Assembly: GCA_934047225.1 (NCBI GenBank)
Contig: OW204005.1
Coordinates: 18,918,396 to 18,982,395, forward strand
Direction: 5' to 3'
DNA from: Ypsolopha sequella
Lineage: Eukaryota > Arthropoda > Insecta > Lepidoptera > Ypsolophidae
Length of the DNA: 64,000 nt
Part shown: one piece after another, positions 50,482 through 61,530 of the stretch
Position numbering within the stretch: the first letter of the stretch is position 1
Layout: each line of letters opens with the position of its first letter
Notes under the pieces: model-generated
The model's database searches: none
Seen by the model: the letters and a program-made list of their open reading frames with translations, nothing else
What the model was told of the DNA's origin: nothing
Made by a program: the position numbers and the translations under genes

Positions 50482-52458
50482 GTAAGTTAATTTGAAAACA
50501 ATCTTAAGTAACTAAAGGTCCATTGTTTTTCTTTCGTTAATTTAATGCATAATGGGTGTAGACCACGGAGAAACTGCTGGTGATATAATATTTTCATCGA
50601 ATATTATTTATTTGCTTTTAGACTTCTTTCTTATGATACTCTGGAAATCTCTATGATTTTGTTTGAATTGGATTATCATCGTTTGTTCTGATTTTATGTT
50701 CAATAGCTGTAGTATAGCTAAACTAATCTTCGTCAAATAGTAGAATTTGGCATTTTCTAATTTGCCTCAGCATATAGTAATTCTGTTAGAAGTATTCGCT
50801 CGGCTCCCAATATGTACTTACATGTAAATCTAACAGGCTCCTCCTCGCTCTGCTCGTCGTCGCACCTATTTTTCACTTTTTGGGGAAAGACTTTCGATTT
50901 CGGCTCTATAAAAAAATTACGAAGTCATTTAACAAACGGCGCGTATTTTTCAATTAGCATGTTTTCAGAAACTGACGACGCCGTTTGTAAACAGCTAAAT
51001 TTTACTATTTGCCTGCCACACCCATACTCACACGCGCTGGGTAGGCGGGTTGGTAAGCTGTGCCAAAACCCTTGCAACAGTAACGCTGGTGCCCGTCACC
51101 AATTTGTTTTGTTTTGGCTCGGCAATTGGAGATGGATATACCGCCATCAATCGGTGCCCGGCAAGGTGAGCTACCTGGTTTTGCCTGTTTGATAGCTGTC
51201 CTCTTACGCTCCGGGAGGTTTGCAAGTGAGATGGTGGTAAATACCTCCATAGTCTACCCTGGCACCAGCTCTACCACCTATAGTGAGTTCTGGGATGTGA
51301 CATGTCAATTAAGCAGGCCTCATCATCCATTGCTCTTTATTATCCATGCTACGCCATTACTTACATATCATCCATTGCTCTTTAGCAACCTGAAGGGCTT
51401 CTGGCCAACCGACCGAAACCACTATTCTACTGCCCCAAGGTATCTCTTCCTGTCTTACCAGAACTGACACATCTCGTGATTTTACAATATTTTTGTTTGT
51501 CTAGCTTATTTTTTCCAGTGAAACTAACCACAATCTACTCGCTTTTCCAGTCAGCAAGGAAGACTACACAGACTACGGGTGCATTGCTGTAGTTATCCTT
51601 ACTCACGGATCTGACCAGGGCTTGCTATGTGCCAAGAATGGATGGGACGAGGAATTCAACGAAACTGACATCATCGACTACTTCAGGACTAGCCTCAACG
51701 AAACGCTGGTCACTAAGCCGATCCTTTTTATAATTCAGGTAAAGTTGTGTGTGGGGCCCAGTTTTATCTCGGGGCTGACTGCATTGTGGCCTAGTGGTCG
51801 AATGTTGGCTAACTAATCCAGAGGATTTTAACCCCATGGGGGCAATGTGTGTGTTTAGTAAGAGATTAGTAGAAAGGTATTAGTTTCCTTATTTTAAAAG
51901 GTTATTTTAGCTTAGTACTGATATTCAAGGAAACTGTTTACTGTAACCTAACAAAGTAATAAAACTATCTTTTAATTGAATAATATTTATTTCTTAGTAA
52001 GTACAAAATTTTGTATTCAAAACAGATGTTCGAAGTGATGACCTCGTTGTGCGATACAATGTATGGGAATGTTTAATGTCAAAATTTTGGATACTCCTCT
52101 TTTGATTTTCAAAAAGTTAATGATGTCATTCTACTGATTAGGTAACGTACTTTCGATATTAAGTAGTTTAAATTTTTTTGATATCTGTAATAGTTATGGA
52201 ATAATCGCCTGGTCACACTTAACGATTACACCCTGTATAGTGTATACTATTTCCATAAGTTGCCTACAGTGAAATCTAACTTAATGGAGCCATTGCCTTC
52301 ACCCTGATGGCTTACTAATCCAGAGGATTTTAACCCCATGGGGGCAATATGTTTGGTTTGCTTCGGAAAGTATATACTATTTCCACAATTTTGCACCTCA
52401 ATTTGCCTACATTGAAACTGAACTTAATGGAGCCGTTGCCTTCACCCTGCCTCAGAAA

Positions 52459-52524
<66 letters not shown>

Positions 52525-55500
52525 GCCTCTTTGCACACTTAGTTGATCCAGCCACGACCCCGTGCATTGCTGACTCCGCCTTTTGCACCTCATAACTTTA
52601 CTCCAGTCGCGTATTTCTCGAGTGTAATGGCAACGTCGCTTCCTATTATGCAATGTTTCCTAACATATTCGTCTAAAGTACCTATACTCGATATATTTTT
52701 TTACAACAATTTCATGCAATAGTGGATCCGTAACGGCCAAATTTTTTAAATGCACTAAGACTTTTTGGCTCCGAATATATTACAAAAATCAATGACTTGC
52801 GTTGATCCATTTATATACTCGTATCTCCAGTAATACTTACTTTGATCCGATGCCGTAACGGTCGACAACGATCGATTTTGATACCTACGTTGATCTTGAT
52901 ATTTTATATTCGCAATGTTCCATACATTGTAAGATCCGCCTCGGGTATTACGGTGGAGAAGCGGGAGCAGCACCACACCCCGCGCCCTTTAGGCCTCGGT
53001 CTCTACGGCCGTGCCATTTTGCGTCTCAATTCGAATGCAGTGGTTGAACTGTGCGCATATCAACGTATTCATTTTTAATTTAAGGATGTATTTTTGTTTT
53101 TGTGAACGAAGAATGGATGAAGAAGACAAAAATGAAGGTCAAAGTATGTATTTGCTTCTACATTTAGTACCTACTTAAGCGATTTTTTTCCATGTTAAGT
53201 CCCCGCCACAAGAAGCTATAACTTTTTGAGTAAAGAACTTCTACCAAGTTACATAGTGACAGTTATAATAATTATAAATTCAATCTACTTAAAGTAACAT
53301 AATGTAATACGACACTAACGAATAATTAATACACCCAACATTTAGCTACATTTCTCGGTCATGATATGCAAGTGCATGCCAGTAACTACCGATTACCTAT
53401 TCAAACAGTTCAAAAGGGATTTGTGGGCAGCAAACTTTTAGAAATTGAAAAACATTCAAAAAACAAAGAGAATTTTATAGAAAAGGAGTCTGAAAGTGAA
53501 ATGACTGATTCATTTGCTAACAAAATTGAGGAACGAAATAAGGAAAGTGACAGTGACATACAAAGTAAAGAAAATGAAAACAGTAAATGTGATTATAGTA
53601 AGGACAAAAAAATCAACACTAACAAAAAAAAGAGAAAAAAACAAAAGCAGAAATAAACGATGATATAATCGAAGATAATGAAAGCGACAAAAGTAAATTC
53701 AATGAAGACAATAATAAAGAGAATGATCAGCAAGATGAAAGTGCTAGATGTGAAGAAAGAAGTGAAAAAATGTATTTTACTAAAAACAAACGAAACAATA
53801 ACAAGAGTGAGTATATTAAAGAAAAACTACTAAACAGAAAAACAAGGAAGACAAAAGAAATAAACAATTGATGAAACGAAAAAAAAAATGGTAAGTGAAC
53901 AAAAAAGAACTTCAAGCAAGTCATCGGATACCTACCGAAAATTCTATTGAAATTCTACTGAAACGAACAAACTATTCAAAAAAGAAAAAGTATATACCTA
54001 CCGATGAATCTGATGAAGAAATAACAATACCAAAAAGACGAAAGAAAACTCATAACAAATGGAGTAGCGATGAGGTTGAAGCAGTAATGCAACATAAAAA
54101 CAATTTATAAAAATGAAAAAAATCCGGGAAAAGCCTTATGTGAACAAGTATTGCCCAAAGAGCCAGTTTTGCATAAGTTAACTTGGATGCAAATTAATAC
54201 TTACATCAACAATATTTACAAAATATGTAATATAAAAATTCGGGTTCGCTTTTAATATAATGCAGAACTGCCTCTTTGCGCAATACTTCCTTTGAATTAA
54301 AGACGAATGTATTTTTGTCTATAGTTTCACGAAAAGGTTTGTTTCAGCTGAAAAGAGCTCGAAGTACTCAAGATAACAATTATTTTTAGTTTTCTATTAA
54401 TGCTAGCCACATATTTTATTCCTCTTTTTTTTATTTTAAATAAGATACCTACTGGGTCTATCTATTAGTCTGACTTTACTGGTATAAGATCCCAAGAGTT
54501 CATCTAGTAGGGCATATTGTAGACATGGACATTTAGTTTCGAGATTTGTTCTCTTAAAAAAACATGGCAATATTTTTGTTAAAACACAGACAAGAATAAA
54601 TGCATAAAACTGCATTGATTTTCCTATTGTGTTATAATAAAGAAAAACTATGGTTTGTTTTTAAGTTATATTTTAACTAACAATGTTTTCGATGTAACCG
54701 TTTGTTTCGTAAAATAAATAAATAACATTTATTATAATGTTAACCACTATACCAACACTTCGATCGTGCATAAAATATTAGCTGTTTCATTTATATTGTT
54801 TTTATGAATATGAGATAAATAAAAGCGAAATAGCTGAATTTTTACCATTTTAGGGTTGGTTACATATTATGAAAGGCCTCTTTCGTAATATTACCTACTT
54901 GAATTTATAAGATCATTATGATGACCCTTTGCGGGTTACTTTTTTCTATTGCAAAAGTATTCATTACGAAAATACGAAAATAAAATATCTTTCAAGCAAC
55001 ATACAGTTTTTTATTTGAAATCAACAGAATAAACATAAGCACTTTCATCACCGTCCTTTACTTCTTCACTCCACTCTGCTGTAGTTGCTGCGTCATCATA
55101 TGCTGTTCATTATTTCACTTTTCTGTAATTGTTGGTTCTTCATTCATTCTAGTTCGTTGTAACCGCTGCTGCGTCGTCGTCCACTGATTCACTATTTGCT
55201 GCAATCTGCTGTAACTGCTGCATCATCATCCACTGATTCATCACTCACTCCACTCTTCTGTAGCTATTGCGTTATCATTCGCCACAGCGGAGTGTAGAGA
55301 CTGGTAAACCAATGGAGGACAATGTAGCGACTATAACAAAGTGCAGTGACTGAAGAACGAGTGTATGGCAACCAACAGCTACAGCGGAGTGGAGCAAGTG
55401 AAAAACCAGTACATGACAACGCAACAGCTAAAGCGGAGTGGAGTGAATGTTGAACAAGTCTTCACTCACTGCATTTCGCTGTAGTCGTTATTTCGTCCCT

Positions 55501-58500
55501 TGGCTTACCAATCGCTCCTTTCTGCTATGGTTATTGTGTAACCATCCACTGGGTCTTTTCTCATGGCATTTTCTATAAACGATGCGTCGTCCACTGGTAA
55601 TTCGCTCGCTGCACTCCACTGTAGTCGCTCGTCACCTGGTACACCACTCGCTGCACTCCGTTGTAGTCAATGCGTCTTATTTCACTGATTCACTATTCAC
55701 TGCACTGTAGTTCACTCGTGCATCATTTTCTAGTCCGCTATCTCTTCACTCGCTCAGTAACGCTTTTATGAAAAGAAAGAGAACTCTTCCGTTCAAAAGA
55801 TAACAAGTATTGAGGTCAGATTCAGATCAGACTCCAGAGTCACGTTACTCCTGACCGAATCCGTATGATTTTTCCTTCTTTAATGACAAAATTCTCTACT
55901 ACCTAACTTTGAAGAGAATTTGAAATACTAGCTAGACATTATTATGTAATTTTAGCAAGTACTTAGCATAGTTGCCCAAACGTGCCAATGAGGAAGCCCT
56001 TAGCAAATGCTGCGCCCTGATTGGCCCATTTAAATTGGATCAACAACTGGTCAAAAGCAAAAAAGGTGGATTTGTATAAAAAATCCTTAATTATTGTTAT
56101 TACTCATCGTGACACTTGTGGCTCCGAACGGAGCTACATATTTATGGTCAGCTGGCATTGGATCAACAAAAGACAGCCGGATCAACAAGTGAAAATGGAT
56201 CAACAAATTACTACCTATACGGCACGTTGGAGCCACAAAGTGCCCAAAGGGATATCTATATATATATATATATATGACGGCGCTTTAATATTTCCCTTGT
56301 TGATTACATAAGAAAGACATTTCAGTCTTTAATGTAACACCGAAAACTAGAGTGTGGCAACACTAGGAATAAAAAAGGGAGAGAGGGTCTATGACGGGCA
56401 GTGTTGTTATTGATACGGCAATTGCCGTAATATACGGCATTCCATGACTTTTTTTCAGATTATACGGTATACGGCAGGCTTTTCACTACCGTATTATGAA
56501 ATACGGCAATTTGGCCTTTTGTAATAATTTAACCTTATAAAGTGTTTTACGCTGAGTGTAATGGAACGATTTGTTTGTATTTGTTGGTATGATTTTAGTG
56601 ATAAGGTCCTTCCGCTTCTCAAACATTTGTAACCGGTCAATTGCCACGCATCGTCAAAAATGAAACTGACCTGCAGCAAATTGATGACGATTGGAGAAGG
56701 CTTCCGAACATAAATAAATTTTCGGACTTGGAAATCGGCTCACTCAAAGCACATGAAAATTCATGAGACCACAGACTGCAAAAAATTATCAGAATTTGTT
56801 CTAGATACTCTTTGTCTACCGCATAGCAATACAGATTGTGAGCGAATATTCAGCGAGGTAAATAACATCAAAACGAAATTACGAAATAAGCTAATAACAT
56901 CAACGGTAAATGGTGCTCTATTAGCAAAACAAGCAGTTAGAAATCAAAAAGACTGCACAAAATTTCAGGTTTCTCGTGACATGTGCGACAAAATGAAAAA
57001 TAAAGAAAAATATGCTTTACAGAAACATCGTCGAGCGTCGAAGAAATCGTACCATCAATACGAAATCTTTATGGTGAAGATATTGCAGAAGAGATACTAT
57101 GATTTTTTTTTTATAAATGTAATAATACGGCAATTTTGTGTTTTTTTCCCTTAAATACGGCAATTTGAAACTTTAAATACGGCAACTCGAAATTTTTCAA
57201 TGGCAACACTGATGACGGGCAGCTGTCAGAGGGTCGATGACGAGCAGCGGTCAGAGGGTTTTTGGTGGCTTTTTCAAGTAAATGGAAAAAGACGGGGTTT
57301 TGGAGGAAGAACGATTGAATACGGGTGTAGCACGCGCTAAGTTTTCGGTGGAACATTATTATAATTTGAGGCCATAAGTTGGAATACGTAATTGGTTCGA
57401 ACTTTGTGATTTAAAGCGTTTTCAAGTGATTATTTATAAAGTCCAACTAGCAAGACTGATTGAAAGGAAACCTTTCTTGTATTCTCCTCACCCGACTACT
57501 CACGCCACATTGTAGTTCCGTAGTAATGAGAGACGACGAGGATCCGACTATTACTCGAAAAAAACACATATATATATATATATAATATACAAGGTGACTT
57601 TTTGATCATCGTCCAAATTCATACTGGAGGCTTGGTAAGTGATCGACATCATGAATCGATAACAATTTTTGTGAAATTCGTGTTATGAAATTTCGACATC
57701 CCATAGTAATTCATCCCCAGTCCTGAGTGAATCACTATGGGAAGTCGAAATTTAATTTTATGAATTTCACAAAAATTGTTATTGGTTCATGAAGCAGATC
57801 ACTTACCGAGGCTCAAGTATGAATTTGGACGATGTTCGCAAATTCACCTTGTATACTATTTCCACAATTTTGCACCTTCATTTGCCTTCAGTTAAACTGA
57901 ACTTAATAGAGTCATTGCCTTCACCCTGATGGCTTACTAATCTTACTAATGTGTCTGGTTTGCTTCGGAAAGTATATACTATTTCCACAATTTTGCACCT
58001 CAATTTGACTACAGTGAAACTGAACTTAATGGAACCGTTGCCTTCACCTTGAAAAACACTGCAAAGTGCAATCCCCAAAAAGCGTGTACATTTGTACCGG
58101 ACGTACAATGATAAGGATTACCCCCTATCACGTAGGAGATAAAAATCCTCGGTAAAAAGGGAGTGTACGATTGTTGACTGTTCTATTGATATTCCACCCT
58201 TGGAAAGACCTTTGACATCCGCTCGGAGATATAGGTATGTCGGGACCAGGGCTGCCACCTCCAATCGAGTGTTGCGCGCAACTCCAATGTAAAAAAGCGC
58301 TAGATTCCGCTAAACATACAATTTTATAAAAAGCGCCAGAAGATGCGCTATTTATATGTTGTATATTGGTGGCCTTATTGATTAGCTGATTGCATTTGAT
58401 TGGCTTTTCAGTAAAATACGTCATTTATAGAACCGTAAAGAATTATAAAAAGAAGATAATGAAATTTTGTACCAAATTAAATGAATTATCATCACTGAAA

Positions 58501-61188
58501 CAAAATACATTCCAAAATAGCACTAGATTTCCCAAAATTATTCCGAAAAAGCGCCAAAAATAATGAAACAAAGCTCATTTAGAAATAGCGCTAGATTTTC
58601 CGCTAGGCGCTAAAAACGAATTTTGAGCGCTAAGTGGTCAAAAAAAGCGCTAGATCTGGCAGCACTGGTCGGGACGATATCCTTTATATAACATCTGTAT
58701 ATTTTTGCATGCTTTTATTTCCAGGCTTGCCGTGGCACAGAGGTATCGAAATCAAAACAGGCAGGAAAACGTGGCATCGTCAAACAAGACTCACACAAAG
58801 AGAAGGATCAGTCATACACGCTTCCCATAGAATCAGATATGCTGGTGCTGCATAGTACATACCCGAAAAAAGTGTCTCATAGGTAAACAACCTTCCTTTC
58901 ATTTTTCGGCATGACGTCTTAAGGGGCATTCACGTCTGTATTTTTCTCAAGGCTCATACAAAGGGTAAAAACTGAATGTAAAGCCAACAGCGTATTTATA
59001 CTATAAATTAAAATAACCAGCCAAGTGTGAGTCAGGGCTCGCTCTTTTAGGATTCCGTATATATGACCAATTATTTAATGCTCTAATTCTGCTGCAAAAT
59101 TAAGTTTGTTGAGTATTCAGGGACGTTACCCTAAAAATACATTATAAATCGATGTTTTTAGTATTTGATGTTTAAATACAGCACATGGTATGGTACTTGC
59201 CCTTGTCCATCAAGGGCTGCAATGCTGACCGCGCTGTGTAGGCTACACTTTCGGCCATCATAAGCGCAGCCACCACCAAAGTCATTACAGACCGCGGCAG
59301 TAATGTACTAATAATAGAAAGAAAGAAAACCTTTATTTGTTGCTACACAAACAGAGAAAATAAAAAAAAAAACAAAAAACATTATACAAAAAAAAACCAA
59401 AGAAAACATAAAAGTAGTAATAATAATAATGAAACATTTAGAAGAAATAACGAATGTAGCAACAAAAAGGTCATTGGCTCAGCATAAAGCTCCATGAACT
59501 TACGACGCTGATTTTCAGGCAAAGCCTAAATAATTATCATAAGTATTATTAAATGTAATAAATATACATGCATAATTATTACTACATAGATATTGTGCAA
59601 GACATAGATATTGTGCATAAATACAACACGAAATTTATTATGTCAATGTCATTGTAGTGGACTGTATTGAAACTTCTTTTAGATTTTTCTTCTTTTATTA
59701 TTCTTCTTGTAATGCTCAGTACTGAATGACAAACCGCGGGTTAGGCCCGCCTTATATACTTGCCGTTTTGCACACGGCACTAATCTTATATCTATTTCTT
59801 TCTTACATATATGTGCATCCTTGTCTAAGGGTTCTATCTAGAAATCTCGTCATAATTTATTTATTCTTATAACTAGACATAATGCAATATTTTTCCCTAA
59901 TTCTATATGTTATTCTTAATCTATTTACATTTATTTATTTATTCTAAACTCATTATTTTTATGTTAAAAACGCAAAAAACATTTTGTTGTGTCTGTACGG
60001 TAACGCCGCGCTAGCAAACCCTAACTCTTCGTTAGTTCCTTTTCGTTGCCTGCAGAGGGCGTGTGAAGTTGACCTTTGCTGCACCCGTCGCTAACAGTCA
60101 TTATGTAATCTTTCAGAAACGAGCTCCACGGTTCCTGGTTCATTCAAACCCTCTGCGACAAGATCAACCAGCTGTCAGGGAGAGAGGATCTGGAGTCTAT
60201 CATAACTGCTACTAAGAGAGAAGTCGCCATTGACATGGAACACTTCTGTCGCAACAGAAAAACCTGTAAGTACGAGATCAACAAACAAATGCCAATCGCT
60301 ATGTCCACTTTGATAAGGAAGCTGTTTCTAACGAAATACAAAGGCTGTATTCCGAAATCAATCACGAAAGAATTGGAATCGCAAGTTGATGGTTGCTGCC
60401 ACAATAATAGCATAGATGAATTGGAAATTGGAATTGGAAATCCTGGTCCATCCCATACAGATTGGTCCAGTTATTTTGACTATCTGAAAGGAATGCTTCG
60501 GCATTTTTTGGAAGACCCTTGTAATTCAGAAGATAGTATAGGAAGAAACTATTTGAATCTGGCTAGCACATTTAAAGACAGTGCCAACTTTCATGAGTCA
60601 AAGAAGGAAATGTTAAACTTAATGACGGAACATTTAGCGATAAATGCTAAGCATTTTGAATATTACAAGTTTATATACTTGAACAATTTTGCCGTCGCTG
60701 TTAATTTGAAACACTCCTCGTTGAACACAGAAACCAATAAGAATGAGATCAACAAACAAATTCCAGCCACAATGTTAACTTTGATGACGAAGCTGTTTTT
60801 CTGGAGATACGAAAGCTGCATTCCGAAATCGATGTTGCTACAACCACCAACTTGCCTTTCTAAGTCTGAAACGCAAGATGATGGTTGTAACCACAATGGG
60901 AGCATAGATGAGGAACGAATTGGAAATCCTGGCCCATTCCATCCAGATTGGTCTAGTTATTTTAGCTATCTGAAAGGAATACTTCAACATTTTCTGCATG
61001 ATCCTTGTAATTCAGAAGATCATATGGCAAAAAGCTATTTGAGACTGGCTAGCACATTCAAAAACAGTGCCGAGTTTCATGAGTCAAAGGAAGAAATATC
61101 AAAAATAATATCGGAACATTTAAAGAAAAATGCTAAGCATCTTGAGTATTACAAGTTTTTATACTTGAACGATTTTGCCAAAATCTGA
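49632..61188 (+). CDS. caspase-family cysteine protease, copy B (755 aa, four exons, duplicated C-terminus)
   Basis: Exons 49632-50481, 51551-51738, 58725-58882 and 60117-61188 splice in frame with the same phases as copy A. Residues 1-216 are an acidic, low-complexity N-terminus. The caspase core has Arg245 in KPRDGT, catalytic His302 in VVILTHGSDQG, Cys348 in QACRG, Arg399 in SHRN and GSWFIQTLC. The inter-subunit linker differs from copy A (KQDSHKEKDQS). After the p10 core, the segment 435-591 (p10 end, linker, helical domain) is repeated as 592-755. The second unit has the p10 tail (NEINKQIPATMLTLMTKLFF) but not GSWFIQ. No frameshift or stop is present across 2.27 kb of spliced coding sequence. 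Probably an active caspase with a doubled C-terminal module. Confidence 0.85.
50482..51550 (+). other. caspase B intron 1
   Basis: About 1.07 kb against 383 bp in copy A. The last 300 bp align with copy A intron 1 (CATCATCCATTG, CCAGTGAAACTAACCA). The extra part holds an open minus-strand frame at about 51005-51250 with no recognised motif. Confidence 0.4.
51551..51738 (+). CDS. caspase B exon 2: catalytic His
   Basis: Acceptor CTTTTCCAG, SKEDYTDYGCIAVVILTHGS to KPILFIIQ, donor CAG/GTAAAG. One codon longer than in copy A. Confidence 0.88.
51739..52460 (+). repeat. tandem repeat units in caspase B intron 2
   Basis: TATACTATTTCCA..A, TTGCCTACA.TGAAA and CTTAATGGAGCC.TTGCCTTCACC occur twice at 52235-52460 and again twice at 57852-58055. 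AATCCAGAGGATTTTAACCC also repeats. About 130-bp units. Confidence 0.5.
52457..52520. repeat. (AT)n microsatellite
   Basis: About 30 uninterrupted TA repeats. Confidence 0.95.
53100..54240 (+). pseudogene. broken gene with tyrosine-recombinase-like C-terminus and acidic/Lys-rich tail
   Basis: An acceptor at about 53345 (AACATTTAG) leads into LATFLGHDMQVHASNYRLPI, which resembles the LGH...H..Y end of Crypton-type tyrosine recombinases. It then runs QTVQKGFVGSKLLEIEK, a long Lys/Glu/Asn/Asp-rich stretch interrupted by several frame changes and stops, and NKWSSDEVEAVMQH near 54.06 kb with EPVLHKLTWMQINTYI after it. The order (GH..VH..YRLP, charged linker, W.DEE.AV) is seen from memory in repeat-derived eukaryotic proteins. 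It lies in caspase B intron 2; upstream catalytic parts are absent. Confidence 0.4.
54241..55019. other. anonymous AT-rich intron sequence
   Basis: Part of caspase B intron 2; no ORF, inverted repeat or known repeat seen. Confidence 0.4.
55020..55780. repeat. degenerate minisatellite-like array
   Basis: Variants of CACTGATTCACTCGCTGCACTC, CTGCTGTAGT.GCTGCGTC and CATCATCCACTG recur every 30-60 bp, some inverted (GCGGAGTGGAG, CAACAGCTACAGCGG). Derived from a short Ser/Gly-codon-like motif; no frame is maintained. Confidence 0.6.
55981..56290. repeat. repeat with GTGGCTCC inverted pair and (TA)n
   Basis: ACTTGTGGCTCCGAAC and TTGGAGCCACAAAGTG form an inverted pair; GGATCAACAA occurs four times. 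A (TA)n run is at about 56251-56275. Confidence 0.45.
56399..57211 (+). mobile_element. hAT transposon, internally deleted (813 bp)
   Basis: Ends CAGTGTTGTTATTGATACGG and inverse CAGTGTTGCCATTGAAAAA, flanked by perfect 8-bp duplications ATGACGGG (56391-56398 and 57212-57219). ATACGGCAA occurs repeatedly near both ends as a subterminal motif. Carries the C-terminus of a hAT transposase. Confidence 0.85.
56645..57040 (+). pseudogene. hAT transposase dimerisation-domain remnant
   Basis: LQQIDDDWRRLPNI precedes a frame break. Then KLSEFVLDTLCLPHSNTDCE, RIFSEVNNIKTKLRNKL and a C-terminal GALLAKQAV. LPHSNTDCERIFS...KTK.RN.L is the hAT C-terminal dimerisation signature. The catalytic core is missing. 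Confidence 0.8.
57590..57851. mobile_element. TA-flanked foldback MITE (CAAGGTG family)
   Basis: CAAGGTGACTTTTTGATCAT left and CACCTTG right; GTCCAAATTCATACTGG inverted internally; an inner pair around GAATCACTATGGGA. Confidence 0.75.
58247..58667. mobile_element. hAT-type MITE with GCGCTAGA subterminal repeats, 421 bp
   Basis: CAGGGCTGCC and inverse CAGTGCTGCC ends, flanked by perfect 8-bp GTCGGGAC. Repeats of AAAGCGC(T/C)A and GCGCTAGAT.CCGCTA occupy both halves. Confidence 0.8.
58725..58882 (+). CDS. caspase B exon 3: catalytic Cys
   Basis: Acceptor TTATTTCCAG, ACRGTEVSKSKQAGKRG to YPKKVSH, donor AG/GTAAAC. Same length (158 nt) as copy A exon 3. A hAT MITE ends 57 bp upstream. Confidence 0.88.
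58883..60116 (+). other. caspase B intron 3
   Basis: Similar size to copy A intron 3 (1.23 against 1.30 kb). Only the last 25 bp (GTCATTATGTAATCTT.CAG) are clearly shared. Holds a minus-strand LINE 3' end and AT-rich sequence. Confidence 0.5.
59305..59530 (-). mobile_element. LINE 3' end, minus orientation
   Basis: On the minus strand: GCTGAGCCAATGACCTTTTTG, then AATAAAGGTTTTCTTTCTTTC. The (TTTC) tail and oligo(T)-like stretch mark a truncated retroelement. Confidence 0.45.
60117..61188 (+). CDS. caspase B exon 4: p10 and two C-terminal modules
   Basis: Acceptor TAATCTTTCAG, (R)NELHGSWFIQTLCDKINQ. Module 1 spans 60223-60693 and module 2 spans 60694-61185. Both contain a p10-like tail, IPKS, NPGP, W-S-S-Y-F.YLKG, and end YYKF.YLN.FA. 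Confidence 0.88.
60223..61185 (+). repeat. in-frame tandem duplication within caspase B exon 4
   Basis: Unit 1 is 471 nt, unit 2 is 492 nt. They start at equivalent GTCGC codons (VAIDMEH / VAVNLKH). The join replaces the last residues and stop of unit 1, whose natural end in copy A is FAKT. Divergence between units is substantial, so the duplication is not very recent. Confidence 0.85.
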
Positions 61189-61234
61189 AATTGCTTTCAG
61201 TTGCAATCAACAAAATAATTACAGTTAAGAGGCT

Positions 61235-61505
61235 ATGCGAATTTTATTTTTGTCACTGTCACTCCAAGTAAAAATGCGCAGTGCGAGAGGGGTGGATTCA
61301 GGGCCAAAGGAGAAAAAATCAGTTTGGTATTTTTATTTAAAAAAAAAACAAAATAGCTAGCAAATGTCCAAAACCAAAAATCTAGATATAAAATATGTTT
61401 GAGTTCTGTACATGGTTCCTATTCGTCAAACGAGGAGAAAAAGTGTGTTTGAAGACCTCATTTCAACAATTATTTTTATCAAGGAAATTTTATCCAAACA
61501 TGTTT
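61235..61505 (+). repeat. dispersed repeat (GCGAGAGGGG family), copy 2
   Basis: GTCACTCCAAGTAAAAATGC, GTGCGAGAGGGGTGGATTCAGG, ATGTTTGAGTTCTGTACATGG. Inverse of the 5.15-5.45 kb sequence; another copy is inside the THAP element near 62.1 kb. Confidence 0.55.
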
Positions 61506-61530
61506 ACCGAAAACAAAACCCTTGATTATA

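Noticed and set aside
55020..55780. CRISPR-like array
   Set aside because: The repeats are degenerate, variably spaced and partly inverted, without uniform spacers or any cas gene; the window is eukaryotic.
56021..56311. Open frame of 96 codons around 56.0-56.3 kb as a gene
   Set aside because: It runs through repeated GGATCAACAA motifs and a (TA)n tract; no conserved motif, splice context or homologous copy was seen.
30958..61188. Caspase copies as processed or dead pseudogenes
   Set aside because: Both keep introns in the same positions and phases, have consensus splice sites, and give stop-free spliced frames of 605 and 755 codons with catalytic residues intact.
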